DNA of 64,000 nt from Demetria terragena DSM 11295 (lineage in GTDB: Bacteria; Actinomycetota; Actinomycetes; Actinomycetales; Dermatophilaceae), in NCBI RefSeq assembly GCF_000376825.1, contig NZ_AQXW01000001.1, forward strand, positions 118,514 to 182,513, written 5' to 3'. Numbering within the stretch: position 1 is the first letter of the stretch; every line of letters begins with the position of its first letter. A model generated the notes under the pieces. That model did no database searches. It was not told where the DNA came from and was given only the letters and a program-made list of their open reading frames with translations. Below, piece by piece: positions 1 through 10,840 of this stretch. A program made the translations under genes and the position numbers.

Positions 1-988
<988 letters not shown>

Positions 989-991
989 TCA

Positions 992-997
992 AGGGTA
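992..997 (-). promoter_or_regulatory. Candidate leaderless -10 box of guaB
   Basis: TACCCT on the minus strand, then 6 nt, then the guaB ATG. No Shine-Dalgarno sequence is visible, and no good -35 is seen. Confidence 0.5.
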
Positions 998-1031
998 GGC
1001 CGTGCAGCGACCTGCTCTGCACGCGCCCGCC

Positions 1032-1964
1032 TCAGGGTGCCGGTGTCGACTCGGCCGTGGGCAGCGGCAGGTTGTCGAGCGTCTCTTCCAACGTTTCGCC
1101 GAGACCGGAACGGCTCGGAACTGGCGACTCAGACGGCTTACTTGACGGGGTGCGCGACGGGTCGCGGTCCCGCGGCGGACGAGGTGTCTTGGTCGGGCTC
1201 GCCTCCGTTGACGGGCGCGACGTCTCCGGATCGGTCGGCGGGGTGTCAGAACTCGGCGACGAACTGCTGGACGTCGGACCCGTCGGCGAACTTGGCGTTG
1301 GGTTCGGCGACGAACTCGGGCTCGGGGTACTCGAACCCGACGAACTCGGACTCGACGAACTCGAGGGCGAACTACTCTCCGGCTTCGACGAGGTCGGACG
1401 TGGCCGCTCCGAGTGTGGGCGGCCGGAACTCGGCCGGTCCGAGGAGGGCCGCTGCGGTGTCGCCGACGGCGCGGGTCGGGGTGCCGGCGGCCCCTGCTTC
1501 GTCGCCGTTTCCCCGGACCGCTGCGCCGAACTGGGTGACGCTGAGGTCGTGGGCAGGTCGGTCGGGCTCGTTCCCGGCGAGGTGCGGGCCGTCTTGACCC
1601 GCGTCGAAGACGTCGACGCGGGAGCCGGGGCATCTTTTCCGCCGGCTGCCTGCAACGGGCTGCCGAGCATGCTGCCCGCGACTGCGCCCAGTTGATAAAG
1701 CACCGGCACTCGGGAGTCGGTCACTGCGGCGGCCATCGAACTCGCGCACAACGCGGTCACCGCTAGGCCGGCGGCTGCCGCGACATGGCCGATCCGAGGT
1801 CGACGCGCCTTGGGCGCTTCTCCCACGCTTGAGTCGATTTCACTCACCCAGGCCTGGAGCAGGTCGGTGACGTGGTCCGAACTGGACGGCGTCTTGCGTT
1901 GGCCCAGCGCGTCGAGGGTCTCGTCATCGCCGCGGATGTTTCCCAACGAGGGAGGAGGCGTCAT
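1032..1964 (-). CDS. rsdA: RsdA-type anti-sigma-D factor, membrane protein
   Basis: Predicted membrane anti-sigma factor for the upstream sigma factor. The start at 1964 overlaps the sigma stop codon as ATGA, so the two are translationally coupled; product 310 aa. The N-terminus carries the short sigma-binding segment typical of RsdA (DDETLDAL near residues 13-20, then [11 protein letters not shown] near 34-44). One transmembrane segment follows at about 58-82. The rest, from about residue 110 to the end, is an extracytoplasmic low-complexity tail of Pro, Ser and Thr that probably spans the wall. M. tuberculosis RsdA (Rv3413c) has the same design and partner. An in-frame ATG at 2144 inside the sigma gene is not needed. 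Confidence 0.8.
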
Positions 1965-2623
1965 CGTGGCCCCTCCGACTCGGCAAGTTTGCGCAGGCGC
2001 GCGAGCGCGCGGTGCTGGGCGACGCGTACGGCACCGGCCGACATCCCCAATGCTTCGCCCGTCTCCTCGGCGCTGAGCCCGACGGCGACACGCAGGGTCA
2101 CGATCTCGCGATGTTGCGGCGAGAGTCGCTCCATAAGTGACCACACCTCGGCGGCCTGATCATCGAGCACCGCCCGCTCTTCGGGGCCAGCGGCAGGATC
2201 AACCTGATCGGGCACGTCATCAGTCGGGACGGCAGAGCGCAGCGTCCCCCGCTGCACATCGGCGACTTTGTGGGAGGCAATGCGATAGACGAACGCCTCA
2301 AACGGCAGACCACGGTCGGTGTACCGCGACAACGACGTCAGCACAGCCACGCACACCTCCTGCGCCGCGTCCTGCGCGGCATCCCTGGCTCCGGGGAAGG
2401 CTCCCAACCGAGCTCGCGCGTAGCGAACTGCGAGTCGGTAGACCGCCCCCATGAGTTCATCAACAGCAGCCTGATCGCCCTGGATGGCAGAGGCTGCTAG
2501 ATCACGCAAAGGAACCTGCGTGCTCGCTGGATCTATCGTGGCAGGGGGCGTGAACGTTACGTCGTCGCCTGCATCTGTGTCGCGTGATGAGACAGGCTCC
2601 ACTGCGTCGCGTCCGAAGCGCAC
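1961..2623 (-). CDS. sigD: ECF-type sigma factor, SigD-like
   Basis: Alternative RNA polymerase sigma factor of 220 aa. Region 2 is visible around residues 45-115 ([32 protein letters not shown]) and region 4 with its helix-turn-helix around 165-215 ([41 protein letters not shown]). It starts with GTG at 2623 behind an AGGAG spaced 5 nt. The ATGA overlap with the RsdA-like gene and the adjacent guaB identify it as the SigD orthologue by context; in mycobacteria SigD controls starvation and ribosome-related genes. Which regulon it has here cannot be told from the window. Confidence 0.85.
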   Translation of the reverse strand: MRFGRDAVEPVSSRDTDAGDDVTFTPPATIDPASTQVPLRDLAASAIQGDQAAVDELMGAVYRLAVRYARARLGAFPGARDAAQDAAQEVCVAVLTSLSRYTDRGLPFEAFVYRIASHKVADVQRGTLRSAVPTDDVPDQVDPAAGPEERAVLDDQAAEVWSLMERLSPQHREIVTLRVAVGLSAEETGEALGMSAGAVRVAQHRALARLRKLAESEGPR

Positions 2624-2772
2624 TGGTACTCCTATCCCGAGGCACGAAATGTTCTCCGTGCGGCCAACATGACATCGACTCTCCGTCCAGACTGACCTAC
2701 CGCTGGAGAGGGATCAAGCCAGGGTCGGTTCCTGCCGGTCTGGCGAACCCATTTGCCGATGTCCTGGTTGGG

Positions 2773-2997
2773 TCATTCCGCGACCACGACAAAGGACGCC
2801 CCGGCCAGCTCTACAACGCTCCCGACGGCTACCTGCCGGCCCCGCCGCGTCTCGATCTCGCCGTCGACCTTCACCTCGCCGCCTTGGATGACAGCTCGAG
2901 CATGCGCGCCGTCCTCAACGATGTTGGCCAGCTTCAGTAGTTGGCCGAGGCGAATGGCCTCGTCACGGATAGGGACGTCGGTCGGGGATTCCTGCAT
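2773..2997 (-). CDS. S4-domain RNA-binding protein
   Basis: Small protein of 74 aa made almost entirely of one S4 RNA-binding fold: the core reads IRLGQLLKLANIVEDG, then GGEVKVDGEIETRRGRQV and GSVVELAG. It resembles YlmH/RlbA-like single-S4 proteins, which bind structured RNA, often the ribosome. I chose the ATG at 2997 because the longer frame to 3102 has no similarity to the family and would run into the divergent ABC exporter gene. Its precise RNA target is unknown. The 149 bp between it and sigD (2624-2772) show no gene or clear signal. Confidence 0.75.
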   Translation of the reverse strand: MQESPTDVPIRDEAIRLGQLLKLANIVEDGAHARAVIQGGEVKVDGEIETRRGRQVAVGSVVELAGASFVVVAE

Positions 2998-3119
2998 ACC
3001 GCCATGGTCCCAGGCGCGCCGCGCCGCACCCACGTCGGCGCCCTCGGAGGCTCTTGCATCTCCTTCGCCGCTAATTCGTTCGCTCGGTGACAGTGGCTCC
3101 ACATAGCGTGTCCCTCGCT

Positions 3120-5009
3120 ATGCGCGACTTTCCCCCACAGATTGACTCCTACCTCACTCCCGGCGCCACGGAGCCAGATACGCGCACCCCCGGCACAATG
3201 CTGCGCTCGCTTTTCCGGGACCAGGGCGAGCTCGTACCGGTTTCGGCGCTCTTGGCCGTGTTGTGGATGGTGCCGCAAGTCGCTGGCCCCTGGCTGATCG
3301 GGTGGACGGTCGACAACGGTCTGGTAGCCCAGGACGCTTCGGCCGCTTTCAAGGGCGTCCTCCTGCTCGGCGTTATCACCGTGTTCGGCGCCTCGATGGG
3401 CGTCCTCATGCATACCGTCATCGTGCGCCAGTGGCTCGTCGCGCTGTACGGCACGACCGGACGCATCACACGCAAGTCGCTGAGTCTTGGCCATGTCCTC
3501 CCACGCCGCACGCCCACTGGCGAGGTCCTCGCGATTTCCGGAAGTGACGGCGATCAGTTCGGGTCGCTGATGGAAATCACGTCGCGGATGATCGCGCAGG
3601 TTCTGACCTTCATCGTGGTCTCGATCATCGTCCTGCTCACGTCGGTCAAACTGGGCTTGCTGGTGTTGGCGAGCGCCCCACTGTTGGCGATATTGAGCGG
3701 CCCCTTACTGCGTCCGCTGCAGCATTGGCGTGGCATCGAGCGGTCCCGGACGTCTGACCTGACATCCCTGTCGACAGACATCGTGGCCGGATTGCGCATC
3801 CTTCGTGGCATCGGTGGTGAGAACACCTTCGGCGGGAACTTCGAGCGCCAGTCGCAAGGGGTCAAAAACTCCGGTACCCGCGCCGGCATTTGGCAGGCGG
3901 GCATCGACGCGCTCGGCGTGCTCCTCTCCGGCATCACTGTCGTCCTCGTGATGTGGCTCGGCGTGCGCGAGGTCGCCGAGGGCGCCCTGAGTGTGGGCGA
4001 CCTGATCGCACTCCTGAGTTATGCGCTCCTGCTGTTGGAGCCGATGCAGACCTTTGTGGAGTTTGCGCAGAAAGTCACCCGCGCCAAGGTCTCCGCGATC
4101 AAGGCACGCGCCGTTCTCGCGTTGCGCGTTCCCTGGCATGACGTGACGACCAGCGCCCCCGACCTTCCACACCACGCGGTCATCGAGGATCACGCCTCCG
4201 GCGCGCAGTTCCTACCTGGCCGACTCACCATGATCGTGTCGGCCACCCCGGACGACTCGGCCGCGCTGGCCGACCGACTCGGCCGTTATCTCCCCAAGAG
4301 TGCCGAGGCGCCTGTCAGCGAAGAACTTCCCGAAGAACTCCGTGGCAAGGCTGCCCGCCGCGAGCGCGCCGAGCGCGCCCGATTACGCCGAGAACAAGAT
4401 CAGCGGGATGCCGAGCGCGCGGCGCAGCAGTGGGGAGTGTCGGTCGGCGATGTTGACCTGTCGCGGGTGCCGCTGGATGTCGTACGCCGCACCATCGTGG
4501 TGAGCGACGCCACCCCTCAGGTCTTCGCTGGATCGCTCCAATCGGCCCTGGACCCATGGGGGCACGCTACGCGCGAGAGCGCCGAGCGGGCCCTGTATAC
4601 CGCCTCCGCAGACGATGTTTTCGAGGCCGTGCCTGGCGGCTGGGCGGGGCGCATCGATGAGGGCGGGCGCGGGCTGTCCGGTGGCCAGCGCCAGCGTCTT
4701 GTCCTCGCCCGCGCCTTGACTGCCGAAGCTGAGGTGCTGGTCTTGGTCGAGCCCACCTCGGCCGTCGACGCCCATACCGAAGCACGCATCGCTGAACGAC
4801 TCGCAAGCCACCGGGCGGGGCGTACGACCATCGTGGTCACCGCGTCACCGCTCATGCTCCATCACGCCGACGACGTCGTGTTGCTCGCGGAAGGGCAGGC
4901 CGTGGCCCATGGCTCCCACCGCGACCTGCTCGAGCACAACCCGGACTACCGGGCCTGCGTCATTCGTGACGACAGCCCCACGCCCGAAGAGGAGGTGAGC
5001 ACCCCGTGA
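3120..5009 (+). CDS. ABC exporter half-transporter with degenerate nucleotide-binding domain
   Basis: Subunit of a type IV heterodimeric ABC exporter, 629 aa, transmembrane domain first (about 1-340), nucleotide-binding domain second. The NBD is badly worn: the Walker A position (about 370) reads SATPDDSAA instead of GxxGxGKS/T, the Q-loop Gln is gone (VVSDATPQVF), Walker B has Val for Asp (VLVLVEPTSAVD, near 539) and the H-loop His is lost (VTASPLM). The signature motif LSGGQRQR (near 517) is perfect. An extra charged segment (about 395-440) sits within the domain. It overlaps the partner gene by GTGA. Start is uncertain: GTG at 3087 is in frame, and neither start has a clear ribosome site. 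Substrate unknown. Confidence 0.88.
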   Translation: MRDFPPQIDSYLTPGATEPDTRTPGTMLRSLFRDQGELVPVSALLAVLWMVPQVAGPWLIGWTVDNGLVAQDASAAFKGVLLLGVITVFGASMGVLMHTVIVRQWLVALYGTTGRITRKSLSLGHVLPRRTPTGEVLAISGSDGDQFGSLMEITSRMIAQVLTFIVVSIIVLLTSVKLGLLVLASAPLLAILSGPLLRPLQHWRGIERSRTSDLTSLSTDIVAGLRILRGIGGENTFGGNFERQSQGVKNSGTRAGIWQAGIDALGVLLSGITVVLVMWLGVREVAEGALSVGDLIALLSYALLLLEPMQTFVEFAQKVTRAKVSAIKARAVLALRVPWHDVTTSAPDLPHHAVIEDHASGAQFLPGRLTMIVSATPDDSAALADRLGRYLPKSAEAPVSEELPEELRGKAARRERAERARLRREQDQRDAERAAQQWGVSVGDVDLSRVPLDVVRRTIVVSDATPQVFAGSLQSALDPWGHATRESAERALYTASADDVFEAVPGGWAGRIDEGGRGLSGGQRQRLVLARALTAEAEVLVLVEPTSAVDAHTEARIAERLASHRAGRTTIVVTASPLMLHHADDVVLLAEGQAVAHGSHRDLLEHNPDYRACVIRDDSPTPEEEVSTP

Positions 5010-7000
5010 CCAGCACCACCGAACACCGTGACGATCGCCTGAGTGACGTGCTGCCAGCTCACCTTGCCGCCGAGTCGGCGCGCACGTGGAAGCCGAACGC
5101 TGATGGCTCCGATATCGACTCCCTACCGACCACCCTGACCGAGGTCGGTCACGGCACGTGGCGGGAACGGGTAGGCGCTCTCCGTCGCCGCCATCACCTG
5201 CGCGAGTCCCGGGCGCAGGAATTCCATGAGTCGATGCGCACCAGCACGAGCGGGCTTCCGGTGGCTACGCCCCGCGCCGTCACGCGCTTCGTGTGGAACC
5301 TGCTGGGCGAACGCCGCGGCATGGGTTCCATCCTGGTCATCGCCAACCTCCTCGCCGCGACAGCTGGCCTGCTGGTGCCCTTCCTGCTGGGTCGGCTGGT
5401 CGATGATGCAGTCGCCGAGGTTGATCGCGGTACGCCCGCGGCAGCCATCGCCGCCGCCGATGAGATGGCGCTGGTCGTCCTCGGTGTCGCGGTGACTCAA
5501 GCGGCGTTCACGTTCCTCGCCAAGTCAGCCGCGGCCGCCCTGGGACAGGGCGTGCTCGCGGGCGCTCGCGAGCGCATCATGCGCGACATCCTTCACCTGC
5601 CGCTGTCGCGGGTTGAGACTGCGACGTCCGGCGACCTGGTCACGCGCGTCACGCGAGACGCAGGCACGATGAGCGAGTCGGTGACCTGGGCGCTACCGGA
5701 GTCGGTCTACGCCACGGTCACCGTCGTCCTAACCCTGATCGCAATGCTGCTCAACTCCTGGGTGCTGGCGCTCGCATCGCTCATCCCGATGGCCCTGTCG
5801 CTGTTCCAGATTCGGCGCTACCTCGAGCGCGCCCCGGCTGGTTATCTCACCGAGGCGGGCACGTATGCGCAGATCAACACCACGCTGACCGAAACCGTGT
5901 CCGGCGCCCGGACCGTCGAAGCCCTCAACCTGACCGACCGCCGGCTCACCCAGGCCGACGCCGACATCGCGGTGTCGAGCCAGGCTGAGCGCTACACCTT
6001 GACCCTGCGCAATCTGTTGTTCGGCGTGATGGATCTCGCCTTCAGCATCCCGCGCGTACTGGTCCTGGCCTTTGGCGCGTTCGCCTATGCCCAGGAATGG
6101 GTCTCGATCGGCCAGATCACCACCGCCCTTTTGTATGCGGGAGCGATCTGGGGGCCATTCGAGACGCTGGTCCACACGGTCGACCGAGTCCAGACCGGAC
6201 TCGCCTCAACCGCTCGCCTGTTGGGCATCTCGACGGTGCCGCCCGACCGTGAGGTCGGGCCGGAGCGCCCGACCGACACCCGGCTCACCGGCCGCTCGCT
6301 GCGCTATGCGTACCGCGAAAACCACGATGTGCTCCACGATGTTGACCTCGACCTACGTGTCGGCGAAAGGCTCGCCATCGTCGGTCCCAGCGGGTCCGGC
6401 AAGTCGACCCTCGGCCGGCTCCTTGCGGGAATCCACGGCCCGCGCACGGGGCACGTCCAGGTCGGCGGGGTCGAACTGACCCGACTTCCCTTGGACCAGC
6501 TGCGGCGCGAGGTGGCCCTGGTGACTCAGGAACACCACATTTTCATTGGCACGATCCGAGACAACCTGCTCCTCGGTCGGGAGAGCGCCAGCGACGCTGA
6601 ACTTCGAGACGCGCTCGCGGCGGTCGGTGCCCGCACGTGGGTCGAGCAACTCACCGGACAGCTTGATACCACCGTCGGGTCGGGTCACCTCGCCCTCACC
6701 CCCGGCCAAGCGCAACAGGTCGCGCTCGCCCGACTGGTGTTGGCCGACCCGCACACCATCGTCCTTGACGAGGCAACATCGCTCATTGATCCGCGGACCG
6801 CACGCCACCTGGAAGGCTCGATGAATGCGTTGCTGACTGGACGCACTGTCGTCGCGATCGCCCACCGGCTGCATACGGCTCACGACGCCGACCGGATCGC
6901 CGTCATGATCGATGGGCACATCGCCGAACTCGGGTCGCACGATGAGTTGATGGCCAACGACGGCGAGTACGCCGCACTCTGGCGCGCCTGGACCTCCTAA
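5006..7000 (+). CDS. ABC exporter half-transporter, catalytic partner
   Basis: Second subunit, 664 aa, starting at a GTG that overlaps the upstream stop codon (GTGA) behind a GAGGAGG. A cytoplasmic N-terminal stretch of about 100 residues precedes six membrane segments. The NBD is catalytically equipped: Walker A GPSGSGKST (about 459-467), Q-loop VTQEHHIF, Walker B HTIVLDEATSLID (about 583-595), H-loop AIAHRL. Its signature motif, however, is LTPGQAQQ instead of LSGGQ (about 564). It therefore supplies the ATP-binding half of the working site, while the upstream subunit supplies the good signature. Probable exporter of a small hydrophobic compound or peptide; nothing nearby names the substrate. 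Confidence 0.9.
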   Translation: MTSTTEHRDDRLSDVLPAHLAAESARTWKPNADGSDIDSLPTTLTEVGHGTWRERVGALRRRHHLRESRAQEFHESMRTSTSGLPVATPRAVTRFVWNLLGERRGMGSILVIANLLAATAGLLVPFLLGRLVDDAVAEVDRGTPAAAIAAADEMALVVLGVAVTQAAFTFLAKSAAAALGQGVLAGARERIMRDILHLPLSRVETATSGDLVTRVTRDAGTMSESVTWALPESVYATVTVVLTLIAMLLNSWVLALASLIPMALSLFQIRRYLERAPAGYLTEAGTYAQINTTLTETVSGARTVEALNLTDRRLTQADADIAVSSQAERYTLTLRNLLFGVMDLAFSIPRVLVLAFGAFAYAQEWVSIGQITTALLYAGAIWGPFETLVHTVDRVQTGLASTARLLGISTVPPDREVGPERPTDTRLTGRSLRYAYRENHDVLHDVDLDLRVGERLAIVGPSGSGKSTLGRLLAGIHGPRTGHVQVGGVELTRLPLDQLRREVALVTQEHHIFIGTIRDNLLLGRESASDAELRDALAAVGARTWVEQLTGQLDTTVGSGHLALTPGQAQQVALARLVLADPHTIVLDEATSLIDPRTARHLEGSMNALLTGRTVVAIAHRLHTAHDADRIAVMIDGHIAELGSHDELMANDGEYAALWRAWTS

Positions 7001-7145
7001 CCAACGCCGGTCGAGCAGGCGAGCCCCCTCCAACGCCGGTCGAGCAGGCGAGCCCCCAGGGGCGAGCCGTGTCGAGACCCGAGGCAGCCCCCTCCAACGC
7101 CGGTCGAGCAGGCGAGCCCCCAGGGCGAGCCGTGTCGAGACCCCC
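7001..7145. repeat. Cluster of three short intergenic repeats
   Basis: Three copies of a unit beginning CCAACGCCGGTCGAGCAGG occur at 7001, 7030 and 7094. Copies two and three continue into a second block with GGCGAGCCGTGTCGAGACC. The first copy begins directly after the exporter stop codon. This looks like the GTCGAG-rich dispersed intergenic repeats of actinobacterial chromosomes; possible roles are mRNA 3' end formation or none. Confidence 0.7.
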
Positions 7146-7166
7146 AAAGATCGAATCTGGAGAATT

Positions 7167-7193
7167 CTGGCACTCGAGTTGACCGAGTGCTAA
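7167..7193. promoter_or_regulatory. CIRCE operator 1 (HrcA site)
   Basis: CTGGCACTC-N9-GAGTGCTAA, matching the CIRCE consensus TTAGCACTC-N9-GAGTGCTAA at 16 of 18 arm positions. It contains the -35 hexamer of the groES promoter, so HrcA binding would block RNA polymerase. Confidence 0.93.
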
Positions 7194-7207
7194 CACACGC
7201 ATAGATT
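7179..7207 (+). promoter_or_regulatory. groES-groEL promoter
   Basis: TTGACC (7179-7184), a 17-bp spacer and TAGATT (7202-7207): close to the housekeeping sigma consensus. The -35 is inside CIRCE 1, and the expected start site falls inside CIRCE 2. The mRNA leader would be about 145 nt. Confidence 0.8.
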
Positions 7208-7212
7208 CAGTT

Positions 7213-7239
7213 CTGGCACTCGGGAGTGGCAAGTGCCAG
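7213..7239. promoter_or_regulatory. CIRCE operator 2 (HrcA site)
   Basis: CTGGCACTC-N9-AAGTGCCAG, inverted repeat with one arm mismatch and a 9-bp spacer. It covers the predicted transcription start. Centre-to-centre distance from operator 1 is 46 bp. Confidence 0.85.
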
Positions 7240-7246
7240 CACGGTC

Positions 7247-7273
7247 GGTCTCGACCCCCGCGACGGCGAGACC
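7247..7273. repeat. Inverted repeat in the groES leader
   Basis: GGTCTCG (7247-7253) and CGAGACC (7267-7273) are perfect inverted copies 13 nt apart, in the untranslated leader of groES. The GTCTCG core also occurs in the repeats at 7001-7145. Function unknown. Confidence 0.5.
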
Positions 7274-7359
7274 TGTTGAGTTGGCTCATTGCCCTCGTCG
7301 AGTAAGACGTATCCGTATCGACCCCAGCGGGGTCGGACACTCACAAGGAAGGTCACACC

Positions 7360-7653
7360 GTGTCGGTGAACATCAAGCCGCTCGAGGACCGCATCGTCGT
7401 GAAGTCGGTCGAGGCCGAGCAGACGACCGCGTCCGGTCTGGTCATTCCGGACACCGCCAAGGAGAAGCCCCAGGAGGGCGAAGTTCTGGCAGTCGGTCCG
7501 GGCCGTATCGACGACAACGGCCAGCGCGTGCCGGTCGACGTCCAGGTTGGCGACCGGGTTATCTACAGCAAGTACGGCGGCACCGAGGTCAAGTACAGCG
7601 GCGAAGAGCTGCTGATCCTCTCGGCTCGCGACGTGCTCGCTGTGGTGAGCTGA
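7360..7653 (+). CDS. groES: Co-chaperonin GroES
   Basis: Ten-kilodalton lid of the GroEL folding chamber, 97 aa, full length. It opens [14 protein letters not shown] and has the mobile loop region ([22 protein letters not shown]) that docks on GroEL, followed by [17 protein letters not shown]. The start is GTG at 7360, behind AAGGAAGG spaced about 7 nt. It is the first gene of a heat-shock operon under two CIRCE operators, and groEL follows 142 bp downstream. Confidence 0.98.
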   Translation: MSVNIKPLEDRIVVKSVEAEQTTASGLVIPDTAKEKPQEGEVLAVGPGRIDDNGQRVPVDVQVGDRVIYSKYGGTEVKYSGEELLILSARDVLAVVS

Positions 7654-7711
7654 CAACACAGCTGAGACGTTTTTCTCATGACGCGCCCTGGGCGCCCGTG
7701 CCCTGATCTGA

Positions 7712-9403
<1,692 letters not shown>

Positions 9404-9420
9404 CCCACGCGTACAGCACC

Positions 9421-9465
9421 ACCGGCGCCCCGAGCGGAAACCTCCGCTCGGGGCGCCGGTGTTTT
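9421..9465 (+). terminator. Rho-independent terminator of groES-groEL
   Basis: Perfect 17-bp stem (9421-9437 with 9444-9460), 6-nt loop AAACCT, then GTTTT. It lies 17 bp after the groEL stop codon. Confidence 0.92.
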
Positions 9466-9497
9466 CGTAGGCTCTGGCCAGACCCGGGTGCGCGGTG

Positions 9498-9503
9498 TGT
9501 ACT
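9498..9503 (+). promoter_or_regulatory. Candidate leaderless -10 box of the GAF regulator
   Basis: TGTACT, then GGACAC, then ATG at 9510. The 13 bases from 9501 to 9513 recur exactly at the start of the methyltransferase gene at 51960. An alternative GTG start at 9495 would destroy this arrangement. Confidence 0.4.
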
Positions 9504-9509
9504 GGACAC

Positions 9510-10715
9510 ATGACCAACGACCAGGGAGTCGCTCGTATGCGAGCCGAAGTCGCGGCGTCCTGGGAGCGATCAGCCGCGGCCGGTGTCGAAGTCGACCAAC
9601 GTGCGGCCCCGATCGCGATCGACGTCCCCGACCTGCGCGGTCAACGGGAGGCGCACCCCCTGGCCCGAGTCTTTCCGCTCCTGGACGACGTGCTGGGCCG
9701 TGAAGTCAGTGACTGCGGCGCGGTCATGGCGCTCGCCGATGCCGAGGGCACGTTGTTGTGGATCTCCGGCCACCCGGACAAATTGCGCAAGGCCGAGCGC
9801 ATCGGGTTCGTCGAGGGCAGCAACTGGGACGAGCGACTGGCCGGAACCAACGCCCCAGGCTTAGCGCTCGCGACGGGGCGGGACGCGATGGTCACTCGCG
9901 AGGAGCATTTCCGGTCATCGGTGCGCTCCTGGAGTTGTGCGGCAACGCCCATCCATGACCCTGGAACCAGCCAACTTCTCGGCGTCCTCGACGTGACCGG
10001 TGGCGACACCTTGGTCGTCCCGCAAACCATGGCCATGGTGCGGGCGGCGGCTCGGCTGGCCGAGGCCGAACTCGCGCGGCACCTCACGCCGCCACCTGCG
10101 CAAGACCGACCAACCGGGCTGCGTGTGCTCCTTGAACTTCTCGGACGCAACGAGGCGCTCATCGGCATCGATGACGGTCATGGTGCGGTCTCCCAGGTAC
10201 GCCTTTCCCGGCGGCACAGCGAGATCGTCGCGCTCCTCGCCGCCTCGCCCCGCGGCCTGACGGGAGACGAACTGTCGGTGCTCCTATATGAAGAAGACGG
10301 CGGGGCCTCCACCCTTCGGGCTGAGCTCAACCGGCTCCGCGGACTACTGGGAACTGACCTTCTAGCGTCCCGCCCGTATCGGCTGACGGCACCTATCGCC
10401 GGCGACTGGCTGGCCGTAGAGGCACAACTCGCGGCTGGAGACCTCCGCGCCGCCATGCGCGGCTACGACGGGCCGATCCTCCCTCGTTCGAGCGCGCCCG
10501 GCATCGTGCAACTGCGCGACAGTCTGGCGGCATCCTTGCGTCAGAGCCTGCTGCAGTCGCGCGCCCCCGACCTGATGTCGGCCTGGACCCGGTCAAGTTG
10601 GGGGCGAGATGACTACGACATGTGGGTAGCTCAGCGCGCCGTCGTCCCCGCCAACTCGCCGATACACACGCTGATCGAGGGCCAACTCCATCGACTCGAC
10701 GCGGAGTTCGCCTGA
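9510..10715 (+). CDS. GAF-domain transcriptional regulator, AcoR-like without AAA domain
   Basis: Probable activator of the downstream aldehyde dehydrogenase genes, 401 aa. The N-terminus matches the sensory part of AcoR-type regulators ([16 protein letters not shown], then [21 protein letters not shown] and [25 protein letters not shown]). No sigma-54 AAA domain follows. Instead the last 150 residues look like a winged-helix region ([40 protein letters not shown]). Actinobacteria commonly pair such a regulator with this dehydrogenase, so it probably senses an alcohol, aldehyde or acetoin-like compound. A CRP-type palindrome lies between the two genes. Confidence 0.8.
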   Translation: MTNDQGVARMRAEVAASWERSAAAGVEVDQRAAPIAIDVPDLRGQREAHPLARVFPLLDDVLGREVSDCGAVMALADAEGTLLWISGHPDKLRKAERIGFVEGSNWDERLAGTNAPGLALATGRDAMVTREEHFRSSVRSWSCAATPIHDPGTSQLLGVLDVTGGDTLVVPQTMAMVRAAARLAEAELARHLTPPPAQDRPTGLRVLLELLGRNEALIGIDDGHGAVSQVRLSRRHSEIVALLAASPRGLTGDELSVLLYEEDGGASTLRAELNRLRGLLGTDLLASRPYRLTAPIAGDWLAVEAQLAAGDLRAAMRGYDGPILPRSSAPGIVQLRDSLAASLRQSLLQSRAPDLMSAWTRSSWGRDDYDMWVAQRAVVPANSPIHTLIEGQLHRLDAEFA

Positions 10716-10792
10716 CCGACCGCGCCCGACGCGACCCTTCGGGATCTGCACCCCCGCCGTGCAACCTTTCCGCAACGTGCCCGCGCATACGT

Positions 10793-10808
10793 TGTGACCA
10801 CAGTCACA
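10793..10808. promoter_or_regulatory. CRP/GlxR-type operator upstream of aldehyde dehydrogenase
   Basis: TGTGA-CCACAG-TCACA is a perfect match to the TGTGA-N6-TCACA palindrome bound by CRP-family proteins such as GlxR and Cmr. It is centred 40 bp upstream of the ATG at 10841. Confidence 0.75.
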
Positions 10809-10840
10809 TATGTACGCCGCCGACCCCCTTGGGAGCAGTC

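Noticed and set aside
9496..9510. TGTGT-N5-ACACA as a CRP-type site before the GAF regulator
   Set aside because: Spacing is 15 bp overall, not the 16-bp TGTGA-N6-TCACA geometry, and it overlaps the start codon.
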